A stretch of 64,000 nt of DNA. Source: Acanthaster planci. Its lineage: Eukaryota > Echinodermata > Asteroidea > Valvatida > Acanthasteridae. Made by a program: the position numbers and the translations under genes. Below, one piece after another: positions 52,001 through 63,121 of this stretch. Positions within the stretch are counted from its first letter, which is position 1. Each line of letters begins with the position of its first letter. The stretch lies in the NCBI RefSeq assembly GCF_001949145.1, contig NW_019091528.1, forward strand, positions 919,154 to 983,153, written 5' to 3'. Under the pieces are notes generated by a model. It was given only the letters and a program-made list of their open reading frames with translations. It did no database searches and had not been told where the DNA came from.

Positions 52001-55000
52001 CTGTGTCATCAGGAATTTTTTTGTTTTTTTGTCTTGTTTTAAATTTACTTAAGTTTTGAATTTACTTACATGGACATGTAAAGTTAAGTTTGTGACAAAA
52101 GATACATGTATAAATACAAGATGATTGACACATACATGTACATGTACTAGTACATACACTATGTACCAGTGTTGAAGGTCTCGAGACCAGTCTCGGTCTT
52201 GATACCCAGTGGTCTCGGTCCTGATCTTGGCCTCGGATATTGGAGGTCTCAATATTTTCCCTGGTCTAGTCAGAAAAACAAAGATGGACAGCATATTATG
52301 CACCACCTTATTCACGGATTCGTATGTACTTCATGTTTTCAACCTCGGATTTACTGGTGTGCATGTGCGAGATTTGACCATACAATCATTGTTATAAGCC
52401 GGGGGGAGGGGGCAAATGCGGGTAGCTTCTACTACACAATGTATATTACATGTACATCGGTCAACCGATACATGCATGTGGTGTGTGCCAGGGCCAGTCT
52501 CGAATGCAACTTACACTTTTTTCCAACTCTGTGTGCGTTGCAAGTTCAAAGTTTGCGCTTTGCACACACATTGCATTTTGCCGTCTTTCAAGATGTCAAG
52601 CAATTGAGCCGTGATCAAATTCAGTGTCAGAAACTACATGTACAAAGAGTATTTTGATGCCAGTGCAGTGTAAGCAGCCACTTTCCACTGTATGGCTAAC
52701 TCTAACAACTTTGTTTTGTTTTAGGATGATCTAGGGGAGGGGTTGAAGCCATCTAGAATTTAATCCACTTCATTTTTATCAATTTTTGCTAAATTGATTT
52801 TACTGATGTATTATAACACTGCTATCCAGGAGCTTGTAAAGTGCATCGTGTGCGGCCTAATGAGTAATGACTAAAGCATTCGTTATTAAAGTTGTCATTC
52901 TGTCCCCGAAATATTTCTTTAAAGATTTATTCGTATGTTGTGCCGCTTTGTCAGCACATAGAGCAAGACAAGCATTTAAATAAAATGCTTCTTTTAAACT
53001 TGATAGTAACCATTGTGCTGTTATATTCATTTTGTTAAGGTTCTGTATTTATAGTAACCATTGTGCTGTTATATTCATTTTGTTCAGGTTCTGCATTTAT
53101 TTGAATTGTGCAATATAGACACAAGATCTCGGGTCTCAGTCTCGGATGGTCAGCTCTCGGTCTTGGTCTTGAATCTTAAGGTCATGGCCAATTATGTTTT
53201 CTTTGGAATAGATAATTGAGCCGACTTGTTTCAAATTGAAAAAAAAATTAAAATCTCATTTTTTTTTTTAAAAATAAAAATTGTCAACCCTGATGTCACA
53301 GAATTGACCAGCCTTTCAAAACCGGTTGTGCTGCTCATTAATAGTTAATATACCGATGATGCCACATGCCACAATCATCAATTTAAAAAACCTTAGGGGA
53401 AATACACAACCATAGATGCTTTTTAGAAGATACTGTCCTGGTGACATGAGACATTGCATGATATACCTTGGGAAAAGGGAAGATATTTTTTTAAATTGTT
53501 TTGTGAAGGTTCATGTACGGTATGTACATGTACAAGGTAGTTTTGATTCAGAGCAGATTGGCAATGAGCACATGTGTAACCTGCATAAGAAATGCTTGTC
53601 ACTTTAGTATTGATAAAAGAGGGCTGTGCCACAGATGTTCTGTAACATTTCTGGATGTCAGACATTGCAGCCTACCTACTTGTAGTGGTACATGATACAT
53701 GTATGTTCACAACATCAGGATGATTGAAATACAAATGAAGCTCATATCAGAGAAACATCTGTGATTCACAGGTTTACATAGAATGTTTTGAGGTTGTTAA
53801 AAGGCACAGTACTTGTAACAACAAACGAACCTAGACTGTAAAGGTTTTTTTATGGGTCGCATTCTTTATATCGGAGTTTGAGACAAATATTAGTGTTCAT
53901 GAGTCATCCCACATTGTATGGTACGTCTAATAATGCCTTATTTCACGGTCTGTCCATTTACGGCAGTGATGACAGCGACTCGCTAAGCACTTTGTGCTAA
54001 CATACCATCTAAATTACACGTGTTTTCTTCAAATTTGATTTTCCCGACATATGCCCGATGCAGTGTTTGGAGTTGCCCCCAGGATGCTAAACTACATACA
54101 CGTTCTCTGTCGTTCTGTCCGTACACCGTGTCTAATCGCATTAAAGCCAATCAGATTGCACGCTTCAGCGGCTTTGTCAGGGGGGAGGGGGGACAAATGT
54201 GTTGAGGTTGTCAGGAGCAGACACAACGAGAAGCTGCAACCCCCTCAGGCGTGGATTTTCTTTGGGGGGGGTTTGAATGAGTGTTCGCGTCAGTGAGAAG
54301 TCGACGCCACTCTGAAATTGCAGCAAGGATGTGTTTTCCTGAGACATGTTCCCATAAGATGTGACACCTCACAAATAAGTGACGTGCCAGCTACCCTGAT
54401 TTTGACTGGTTATAACCAACACACAAGGAGAAATTAATTTGTATTTCCTCATTTACATTTTTTAATTTCAATCAAGACAACTGATTTGGGTAAATATTAC
54501 CAAAATAGTATTTTGATGCACCGGTAAATATTTAACCAGTCAAGAATCTGAAATTAAGGAAAAGTTTTTAAACCTCCTTTTTGGTGTGGCAGTCTCATTT
54601 TTTTTTTCACTTCTCCTTCTACATTACATGGAATTAAGACAACTTAATGCAGATTGCATCTTGGCATAAAGGGGTTAATTGAAGCATTGGAAAGAAATGA
54701 AGTGGGGAAATAACTCTGTGCATGTTAATTTTATTGTGATTTCAACTTGAAAGATACCGGGTTTACTGTTATTCTTTTTTTTTTTTTTGGTTCTTGTTTC
54801 TCTTCCAGGCTTTTGGCAATGCCAAGACAGTTGTCAACAACAACAGCAGTCGGTTTGGCAAATTCATCCAGATTAACTATCGGGAGAATGGAACAGTTCA
54901 TGGGTAAGTCCATCAGGGCCTCTGTAGGTAATTCTATAGTTCTCATTCTAACCGGCCGGTTGTTTTGCCTCCGACCAAGAAAAAAATCTTTTTTCGGTGC

Positions 55001-58000
55001 TGCTGACCCTGTCTGGAATTCCCTAGAAGCTGGTAAATTTGTTTTTATCCCTCCCCCTTCCTCAAGGTAAAAGAAACCCTGTGAGAACCATCTTCAGAAT
55101 TAACTATGGGCTGCTTATCACTCACTCAGTTTGGAACTTTAAGATGATGGAAATATTTCACAGAATCTGCGTGGGTGGACATTGCTGTGGGTTGGGTGAG
55201 TTCAAGATTATCAGGACACTAACATGTAGCTCATTATCAGCATTTCCTCAAAGAAACTTTGCATTTTCTTGGCACTTTGAAGACTTTGAGGTTCTTTAAA
55301 ACCACTTCTTTATCAATTAACTTAGCATCATTACATTGAAAAGAATGTTCCAAATGGGCAGATTTCTACGGACTTAAACAGTATAAAAAGCTCAAAGTTT
55401 GGCAGAGAAGCCTGTTGAATCTCAAACAAAAACTCCCTCGTTCAATTTTTACATCAAACCAAACAAAAAAATAAACTGCCCACTCTTGAATTCTGTTTGA
55501 TTGAGCAGGGTGCGAGCCAAGTTGCCACTTACAAAAAAGATGGCGCATTTCTAATTGAGGTTCCTGTGGCACCGGGTAACATCAAGCTGATTGGGCCTGC
55601 ACATTTAGGCTTTGAGCCCTTCCTGATTTCATAATTCCATCATCTAATTGCTGGGAAGAAGAAAACCCCAAACCACATGCTTGTTTGTACTTTGATGAGT
55701 GAGTGGGGCAGGAGAGCCCTGGATGTCACACCCCTGAAGTGGGGGCAAGCAGTGGGGTTTATGTATCCATGAACTTCGGTCTTGTCGCACCTCGGGGTCA
55801 AACCACTAGTTATGTATACCCTCCTCTCTCACCTCGACTCCTTTCGTGGCCTAGATGGGAAACAGTGCCACTGCTAGTCACATTAAAACAATCATGTTTT
55901 CAGGCAAGCTGTTTTGTATACATGTACATGTATATGCACTGTATTGATCATTGACTTAACTCAGAAGGGAAACTGAAATGAGGAATTCTCAACAAGTTGT
56001 GTACTTAAGCTGTCCAAAGTTTATGGGTAATTCCAGAAATTAGGCATCCATTTTGTTTTTCGTGGCTCTGTCACATGTGACATATGTTTTTAATTGGTCA
56101 GTTCAGAACACATTTTCAAATTTAAAAAAGTGATGAAGGAATGCAAATTACCTGCCAAACAAATAGCAGTAGGTTGAAATAGGTCAGATATAACAGGGAC
56201 ACATAAATGTCACACTTTTGGGCCCCTGATTTCTGGAATTACCCTTATATCTGCATGTTGTAAACATTTCTACTGGCTGAAGTTTAAGATACTGGTACAG
56301 TTACAGTTAAAACAAAAAAGGTAAATTTTCATCATAGACATCTGGAATAATTGCCTCTGTGTGGATCAAGCGTGTGTCATTTTGGTTTTCAATCCAGATA
56401 TTAACGTTTACAGATAGGCATGCAAAATATGGGTACGCATGCTCTTCTGCTGTTTGGAGTCTTTGGGATAGTTAACCTCTCTATCACCTATTCATTCTTC
56501 CCCATGGAATGATGGGCAATCTTGATAGTGGTATTCTTCATAGAAGTTGTGGTTTGATTGAAGGGTCAATCATTAACAATTTTCATAGAACCAGTGTAAA
56601 TATTGTCCAGAAACAAAGGAGGAGATATTGAAGGCTAAGGCTATGCCATACATACATGTACTCGGTATGTGTATGCTTGTTGGGGCTGACTGGCAATCTA
56701 ATTAAACTTTGGTATTTGCAGCCAACTGGGACCATTAGTCATTAGACAAATTTACCCGAGTGCCTGAACTAATTTGTTCACGGAGGTTGCCAATCTCTTA
56801 CTTGGTCAGTCAGTCAATATGCTATGGGTCTTGTTTATGGCCACTTCCAAGTACACTGTGCACTGTTTACATGTACCGGTATCTCAGCCTTCCCTGCCGA
56901 AAAAGATGTACATTGTCATGACTAAATTGCCCAGTCCCAAAATATGGCATATCTGCTTTGTCCACACCACTGTACATGTACCTGTGCAATGTGCATTGTA
57001 CTCTGCATGAAGCCTGCACAGTCATTGAATTGTACTGAAGACTTTGAAATACCCAAAGCACTGTGTTACCAGAATTGTTTATTTAGGCAGTATTCTCTTA
57101 ACCCTAACCCTACATAATACTAAAAAGTACTACTTAAGCCCTGTCCGCACTGGACTTTATTTTTCGAGGATTTTACTGAGCCGATGGGAAAATGAAAAAT
57201 GGGCACATTTTTACCACAGTCCGCACTTGGACTTTTGACGCAGGGATTTTTACCAAGCAGCATGGGAAAAGTAACCGAGCTGTCACTGTAGAGCGCTTTG
57301 CGTGACCTTTCATGTTTACCCTTTGACGCAAGCATGCGCGCACCTTTTACAAACTCCCGGTTGTGACAGTTCTTTCAGTGATACATTGGTGGCCCCAATG
57401 AAACTTCCGATTGTTTCAATAATAATATCTGCCATCATTCGAGAGACTGGAAAGCACGAAATCACTGCACAGCAACCAGTTAAGCTTTGCGGGGTGTACG
57501 TGTGTGTACGTCATGTGGACGCTTGCAACGCACCTGCGCGGGATTCGTGTGAGCCGGACCTTGCCAGTAAACCGGATGTACGCTTCCCTGAGCAGCTTTT
57601 ACCGACTCGCACTGTCCGCACTGGACNTTTTTGTCTCGGGAATAGTGTCTCGGGAATTCTTCCTGGCCAGGAGTTGGCTGGTAAAAACTCCGCACGGCTC
57701 AGGAAAGTAACCGAGAGGAAGTCTTCTGGGGACGTCCGCACTGGACTTAAAATGGGCAAAGTACCCATCATCTCGGTAAGTTTGCCCCCAAAAAGTCCAG
57801 TGCGAACAGGGCTTTAGTAGTAAAATGTAGCATTCTGTGGCACTGCAAATGCTTGACCTTATTGTTCTCTGTGCAAGTACATGTAACAATGGAAATGCCC
57901 TAGCCAGAAGTACCGGTACATACATGTATATTCATTTATAGAGCTACCGGTACGTAGGTCCTTCAGGGTCAGACTACTACCGGTACATGTATGTAGTACC

Positions 58001-61000
58001 CACTTTGTAGTACTGAGTCCTGTAAGCCAAATTATAGGCCGGACTGAACCAGAAAACAGAACATTGTCTTCCTTACTCAGCTCTTCAGTTTTGAAAATAT
58101 GTTATATTCAGTTTGGAACCAGAAACAACAGTTTCTGTCAATTACTGTACTAGTACATGTACTTTTAAATGATAACACTGTCGGGTTGCGTTGAAACATG
58201 TACATGTACCCGTACACATGTACAGGTAGTTCACTTTTGAACATACCATTATCACATTATTACAGTACTTGTGCTTTGATTGAACCATTAATTATTCACA
58301 GTTTTCACTGAACTCATTGAATATTTTGGTGATAATAAACTACTAATGTTATGGAAGCTTCTGCTCAGAACCTAATACAGCACGTTCCCACTTGAAGTGG
58401 GAAAAGGTGGATCTTGATCTGGCATTTTGGTGTGATCGTTATCTTACCGCAACGAAACCGCAAGTCGCGTTCCCACTTACGTTTGATCTACCTTTTCGCA
58501 TGGACATGTCGAGCCCGAAAGGTCACTGAGTTCGGTATTGCGCATGCGCTAGCTTGCTGAGCGCACACTCTGTGGCAGTGTTGGGGGCTGGGACGAGTCA
58601 CACTGCATACGTGTGACCCTTGCAGTGTTTTGGGTGCGAAGTTCTACTGACGTGACAACCTGGAATCGGACTGAATGTTCAGCCTAGTACGTTGTCTCTT
58701 CAAACTTTGCTTCCGTTTTCGCTACTCTGTTACACACTGTGGGCTATACGCTAACATGGAATTAGTTTTTGATGGACAGCAAGTGAAATCACACAAATGA
58801 AAAAGGTTAAGAAACGGACGAATGCACAACGAAAATTGTGAAAGGGCTACGAACACATCGTGTCATGCATTCATCAGGCATGCGTGGTGACACTTTTTGC
58901 TAGCCCGTAGTTCAGCAGTTCTTAAGTGTGCATGCTGTGCACATTAAAATTTTCACATGAGCTACGTGCCAGAAAACATATTTCTTTGTTCATCAGACCG
59001 CAAAAGTTCCGTGCCACTCGTGCACGGACGGATGCTGACAGGTCAAATTGCCGGATCAGATCCACCTTTTGCGTTCCCATCTGATTGTGATCCGCCGATT
59101 GCAGGATCTGATCCACCAATTGGGGGATCTGTATCCTGCTCCAGAGGAGGATCAAGAAAGGTAGATCTGATCCTGATCCACCTTATAACAGTTCGTGTTC
59201 CCATTACACAAAATTGCCGGATCTGATCCACCAATTGGGGGATCTGATCCACCAATTGCGGGATCTGNTTTCTGTCTCGGGAATAGTGTCTCGGGAATTC
59301 TTCCTGGCCAGGAGTTTGCTGGTAAAAACTCCACACGGCTCAGGAAAGTAACCGAGAGGAAGTCTTCTGGGGACGTCCGCACTGGACTTAAAATGGGCAA
59401 AGTACCCATCGTCTCGGTAAGTTTGCCCCAAAAAAGTCCAGTGCGAACAGGGCTTTAGTAGTAAAATGTAGCATTCTGTGGCACTGCAAATGCTTGACCT
59501 TATTGTTCTCTGTGCAAGTACATGTAACAATGGAAATGCCCTAGCCAGAAGTACCGGTACATACATGTATATTCATTTATAGAGCTACTGGTACGTAGGT
59601 CCTTCAGGGTCAGACTACTACCGGTACATGTATGTAGTACCCACTTTGTAGTACTGAGTCCTACAAAGCCAAATTATAGGCCAGGCTGTTAGGGTTATTT
59701 AATTAAATACATTTTACAAATTACTGTTTGAACATCCTTCGTTAGTATTTGATCATTTGGCTATTTCCAGGTGTAATTAAATTAAAGTTGTCACACAGAA
59801 CGTCAGTACACAAAGTGAATGGTTGATTGTGTGTTCCATTCCCTTCCTACATGTACATGTACTGGTACTGTGTACATGTCTATTGTGTGCACGTACGGCA
59901 CATGTACATGTGTACGTACTGCAAAAATGTACTGCAAATGATGCACAGGTACCAATATTTCCTGCAGATTGTCACATGCACCAGCATTTTTTACTCCAAA
60001 GTCTTGTGTCGTGTACCCGCTGCGCCGCATTGTGAAGATAGGCGTACTAGTACATGTACATATCCTGTATTTAGATCAAGCTGCACACCAAGTATGGAAC
60101 ATTTGAACACAGCAAAAATTTGATTTCAAAGATGACATCCAGTGAGAGAGATCTACAGTGTATGACATGTACATGTACTGGTACGGTACATGTTACAGTA
60201 CTTTTCATACCTGACAACTTGGGCACTTCTAATTGGTCTCCTTCTTTCATTCAGCTTTATCAAAATGACATTTAAACCTCAGGAAGGCTCCATTTTTCTT
60301 CCTGTTATTGAAGTCCAAGGATGCAAAGAAATCAGTGAAGTGTGTACATGTAGGGTAACTGTTACATATGAGTACAAGTACAATGTATTTGATATATAAA
60401 CAGAGTGTTGGCTGTACATGTACCAATAAGTTATCTGCTAACGGCAGGCATTCACGGAGGCAAAAGATGTTTTCAGGGATGAATAATTCATACTAGTCTC
60501 CCTCTCCAGCTGTTTGCCATCGCTGTAATTCAGACTAAGTGGCTTGCGGAGGTGTTATGCTAATTTCTGAAAAGCTAAAAACAAAATCACGAGACGGCAT
60601 TTGCCATTATATGATACGTGTAGGTGTGATGCGGGGACGGGAACTTTTCCCCAGAGGGTATGAGTTTCATTTCAGCGTGAGTTGTTTATGTTTATGAAGC
60701 CCCGGGGGTGTGCACAGACCCGTGATATTTGTGTCAGTGGAGGTAATTTCCCCGTCACTAGTTTTTCAGAGTGGATAATTTGATATTTTATGGTACCTGT
60801 AAATGTTTATCTGTTAAAAAAAATGGGGAGGGGGGGGTGGCAAAGCCATCTCGTGATTTTGTTATTAGCTTTCCATAAAGCCCAGTACCAGTCTGTTCAA
60901 AATTTGGGGGGGGTGGACTGATTTTGGGCCTTGAAAACTGTTTTAGGGGAACTTGCTCTTAATTTATTATACTGTAGTTAATTCAGAAAGTAAATGATGT

Positions 61001-63121
61001 GTTGGTTTACACTGAAGATATGTTACCGTTTCACTAACCTTCAAACATTTTGTGTTGCACTTGTAAAAAGCAGTATTGTAGACAGTACAAATGAAAACTG
61101 CACGTGTATTTGCATTTGCCCGAAAGCGACAGGAAAAATTTCAACAGGGCAAAGATTACGGCAACAGTACAATTGTATTGTGTGTCCCACATGGTCCATA
61201 TACCAGGCGTGGTATTTGATGTTTTGTGATCCTTGTGGGATTCAGCCCTAGGATTTCGACCCCATACTGGACATACATGTACATGTACATACATGTTGAA
61301 GCAAGATGAGGTGATTTCTGCTTAGTTGATGAAAAGCTGTCAAATTGTTTTGGGAAAATAAGACAACGTACTTGTACTCCGTATTATCCATTTTTTTGCA
61401 GAGAGCTGATATGATATTTATTGTGATATAAGCCACTATCACTGGTCATTTGTGGTGCCTCCCACCAATGGCGGTTTAAGCATTCAAAACCCATACAAAA
61501 CCCCTCACAGTGCTTTCTGCCATTTAATGGGGTCATGGGGAACGTCCAGTGAAACATTTCTGGACATAAAGTCTATAAAAACCCACCTCCTCCAAAGCCC
61601 AACCCCCCCAAAAGCAAAACTTTCTTGGTCTTTGTTGCCCCAGATTTACCCACGCACATGTAGATGGCCCCTGTCTTCAAATCTCCATAGTGGTCAAGGT
61701 TCAAAGAGGTTTTGTGGTCCTCAGACCTCCCCAAAAGAGCTAATGAGAGATGTGGACTACAGGGTCACACTGTAACTCATCCCTCATCTGTCCTATCAAT
61801 CATGGACAAACCAGCTCTGTCAGAGGAGAAAAATTCAGCCCTGCATTTCCACACTCATTTTTACTTCCAGTTTCACAATTTATACATGTACATCAAAGAT
61901 GTACAGTACATGTATTGGATGTTTGTGTAGTTAATTCATGTATAATTCATGTACACCCATGGCTTCCATAATAACCCTTGCTACTCAGGTTACTAGGAAT
62001 AGAAAGTTAGAATAGAATAGAAAGTGTGAACTCTTTATCTCTTTATTGTACCGTATTGTGCACATGGTGCAACTGTTTTAGTACATGTAGGCTGTTTCCC
62101 ATCATGTGATCGTTTGTTTACCTTGAGAGGTCTTTTGCCTAAGACGATGTTGTCACAGATTTAGAACTCTCCTGAATTTTCTCCTATTCTGAGACTTACT
62201 CCACATGGATGGTGGTCACTTTATAATTATATGTGCCCTTTTCCAGAAGATGTATACAGTATTTTTGGTAAAGTTTCTCTCAAGCATTAAATGTTTCTGA
62301 AGTCATGTCATACGTAAATTGCACCGGTGCATACACGCACATGTATTGGTTGAGGTGGTTTGGGTACTGGTACTTATACAAACTCATGTACATGTACCAT
62401 GTGTGTATGTACATGTATGGCACCTTTTTGGCCATGGAATTGCTTGTGTGTGCCTTTGGAAGGCACTGGCTAGTGGCTATTATTTCCATAGATGCGTGTG
62501 TTCTTGATAGCTATAGCCAAGTTCATTCAGGCACACGACTAGGTTCTACCACATGGGGTTCTTAAGTCCATGTTGTGTTGGTTGCTTGCATATGTGACCA
62601 TCCGAAACATTGGAAGCCCTGAGTTTCACGATTGCAACATGGTGAAATTCAACCGTTGGAAGAGTCATAGATCAAATCATAGATCATAGATCCAGAAAAA
62701 TCAAATGTGCCCTTTCAGTGGTTGTTTCAGCAGTGTCATTAAGAAATCTTAACAAGTGCAACAACTAAAGGATGATCTTAAGCACTGTCAGCTCAAGTCA
62801 TCAAAGAAGCTTCATTACCAGTTTTTAGCCATCAGTGCTCTCATATTGTTGGGCACATACATGTACATGTACCAGTACATATATGCGTGATTTGTACTGT
62901 AAAGGTGTGCTAATGCTTTCTGTTTTTTTAATGTGGTTTTTTTCCCCTGATTCTGCAGTGCTATCGTGGAGCAGTACTTGCTGGAGAAATCTCGGATCGT
63001 CTCGCAAGCTCCCAACGAGCGCAACTACCATGTATTCTACTATCTGCTCCAAGGCGCCGAAGATGCCGAGCGGGAGAGCTTGTGGCTAGAGAAGGCACAG
63101 GACTATTACTACTTGAACCAG
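39259..63121 (+). CDS. MYO9: class IX unconventional myosin (partial, 3 coding exons in window)
   Basis: The exons at 39259-40095, 54809-54903 and 62959-63121 join in phase into 365 residues. The N-terminal 10-92 resemble the Ras-associating/ubiquitin-like domain peculiar to class IX myosins. The motor then begins, with [14 protein letters not shown], the P-loop [12 protein letters not shown] (about 238-249), the switch-1 region [11 protein letters not shown] in the second exon and YLLEKSRIV...[12 protein letters not shown] in the third. Class IX myosins are single-headed actin motors with a C-terminal RhoGAP domain that lowers RhoA activity; the rest of the motor, neck, C1 and RhoGAP lie beyond the window. 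Start chosen at 39259: first ATG in good context (A at -3) after an in-frame stop. Confidence 0.93.
40096..43250. other. MYO9 large intron, proximal part
   Basis: Non-coding. Palindromic TACATGTA/GTACATGTAC motifs become dense around 42230-42320, 42490-42530 and 42830-43210. No complete mobile element was recognised. Confidence 0.45.
43060..43210. repeat. ACATGTAC-rich cluster
   Basis: Repeated overlapping GTACATGTAC palindromes with some unrelated interruption. This is the densest such patch in the proximal part of the intron. Confidence 0.7.
43260..43530. other. GC-richer, repeat-poor intron island
   Basis: Between ACATGTAC-rich flanks lies about 270 bp of higher-complexity, GC-richer sequence without open frame. 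It may be a conserved cis-regulatory segment of MYO9; there is no direct motif proof. Confidence 0.2.
45343..45402. repeat. 30-bp direct duplication with AACGTCAT
   Basis: Two adjacent 30-bp copies (45343-45372 and 45373-45402) each contain AACGTCAT and GTGCAGGATCT, with three differences. Confidence 0.85.
45839..46020. mobile_element. foldback element with nested hairpin
   Basis: The left arm (about 45839-45886, GATAGGTTTGCGGTAGCACC...) is the inverted copy of the right arm (about 45974-46020, ...GGTTACCGCAAACCTATC). Inside, CTGAAAAGAACC and GGTTCTTTTCAG form a second stem. No coding capacity. The whole is a non-autonomous foldback/MITE-like element in the MYO9 intron. Confidence 0.75.
46293..46534. 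mobile_element. 242-bp TIR element, GGCCGTTTTCCAA ends
   Basis: The left arm GGCCGTTTTCCAATCC..ACTTC (46293 on) pairs with GAAGTTGAGTATTGGAAAACGGCC (to 46534), followed inward by CTCCGTCT / AGACGGAG. TCG flanks both ends, a candidate 3-bp duplication. The terminal GGCCG resembles the small Harbinger-like MITE at 21427. Confidence 0.68.
46535..52166. other. MYO9 large intron, middle part
   Basis: Apart from ACATGTAC-type arrays (near 47360, 48231, 49030 and 50270) no exon, RNA gene or complete element was recognised. Confidence 0.45.
48231..48345. repeat. compound ACATGTAC palindrome array
   Basis: A run of ACATGT units is followed by two copies of a 26-bp unit (GTACATGTACCAGTGGTACAT type), itself palindromic, and more GTACATGTAC. 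Frames across it give VHVH or TCTC peptides that are not genes. Confidence 0.85.
52167..53292. mobile_element. putative non-autonomous hAT-like element
   Basis: It starts CAGTGTTG and ends CAACCCTG, hAT-like short ends. GGTCTCGAGACCAGTCTCGG follows the left end, and related TCTCGG-rich sequence lies near the right end (53125-53165). The flanks do not show a matching 8-bp duplication and the middle may be unrelated insertion, so limits are uncertain. Confidence 0.35.
53003..53098. repeat. 48-bp tandem duplication
   Basis: Two 48-bp copies (53003-53050 and 53051-53098) starting ATAGTAACCATTGTGCTG differ at two positions. They lie inside the putative hAT-like element. Confidence 0.92.
54809..54903 (+). 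CDS. MYO9: MYO9 coding exon 2: switch-1 region
   Basis: Acceptor TTTCTCTTCCAG, donor CATGG|GTAAGT, phase 0 in and 2 out. It encodes [20 protein letters not shown], the motor switch-1 loop with the NNSSRFGK core that binds the nucleotide phosphate. Confidence 0.96.
54904..57136. other. MYO9 second large intron, proximal part
   Basis: Non-coding apart from the family A MITE at 56025-56244. No other feature recognised. Confidence 0.45.
56025..56244. mobile_element. MITE, family A copy 2 (220 bp)
   Basis: Same element as 4180-4426 but in reverse orientation. It starts GGGTAATTCC and ends GGAATTACCC. TTAT flanks both sides (56021-56024 and 56245-56248), confirming a 4-bp target-site duplication for the family. 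Confidence 0.8.
57137..57813. mobile_element. Harbinger-like TIR element (677 bp, spans a single N)
   Basis: The ends AGCCCTGTCCGCACTGGAC and GTCCAGTGCGAACAGGGCT are inverted repeats, flanked by TTA on both sides (57134-57136 and 57814-57816), the PIF/Harbinger-type 3-bp duplication. Further GTCCGCACT copies lie inside. An N at 57627 joins two contigs within the element. Confidence 0.7.
57627..57627. other. single-N contig join
   Basis: Isolated N inside the Harbinger-like element. The sequence starting at 57628 reappears at 59269 after another single N. Confidence 0.95.
57628..58046. repeat. duplicated block, copy 1
   Basis: About 420 bp beginning right after the N and ending near GGCCGGACTG. 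It is matched at roughly 98% by 59269-59688, with a few substitutions and short indels, and contains the right half of the Harbinger-like element plus its flank. Confidence 0.95.
58378..59267. mobile_element. partial TIR-like element with GATCTGATCCACC repeats
   Basis: The left end is palindromic (CACGTTCCCACTTGAAGTGGG), and the motif CGTTCCCA recurs near 58473 and 59073. Toward the right are iterated GGATCTGATCCACCAATTG units (59097-59124 and 59217-59267). The right end is missing at the single N. Confidence 0.4.
59268..59268. other. single-N contig join
   Basis: Isolated N. The downstream contig starts with the same sequence as the contig at 57628. Confidence 0.95.
59269..59688. repeat. 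duplicated block, copy 2
   Basis: Near-identical to 57628-58046. The two copies diverge after AAATTATAGGCC. Probable second haplotype of the same locus. Confidence 0.95.
59689..62958. other. MYO9 second large intron, distal part
   Basis: ACATGTAC-type motifs, one large inverted repeat (60568-60875) and otherwise unremarkable non-coding sequence. Confidence 0.45.
60568..60875. repeat. inverted repeat with 37-bp arms and 234-bp spacer
   Basis: TGAAAAGCTAAAAACAAAAT and onward at 60568-60604 pairs with ATTTTGTTATTAGCTTTCCA at 60856-60875 and upstream to 60839; both arms share ATCACGAGA and end in a GGC...GCC segment. Could be a TIR element or a foldback RNA region; no flanking duplication seen. 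Confidence 0.6.
62959..63121 (+). CDS. MYO9: MYO9 coding exon 3: motor segment after switch 1
   Basis: Acceptor CTGATTCTGCAG, donor AACCAG|GTATGT, phase 2 in and 0 out. It encodes [20 protein letters not shown] then [12 protein letters not shown], highly conserved motor sequence. The next exon lies beyond the window. Confidence 0.96.

Noticed and set aside
54747-55070. 107-codon frame around MYO9 exon 2
   Set aside because: Wrong frame for the exon; a shadow of the motor exon and flanking intron.
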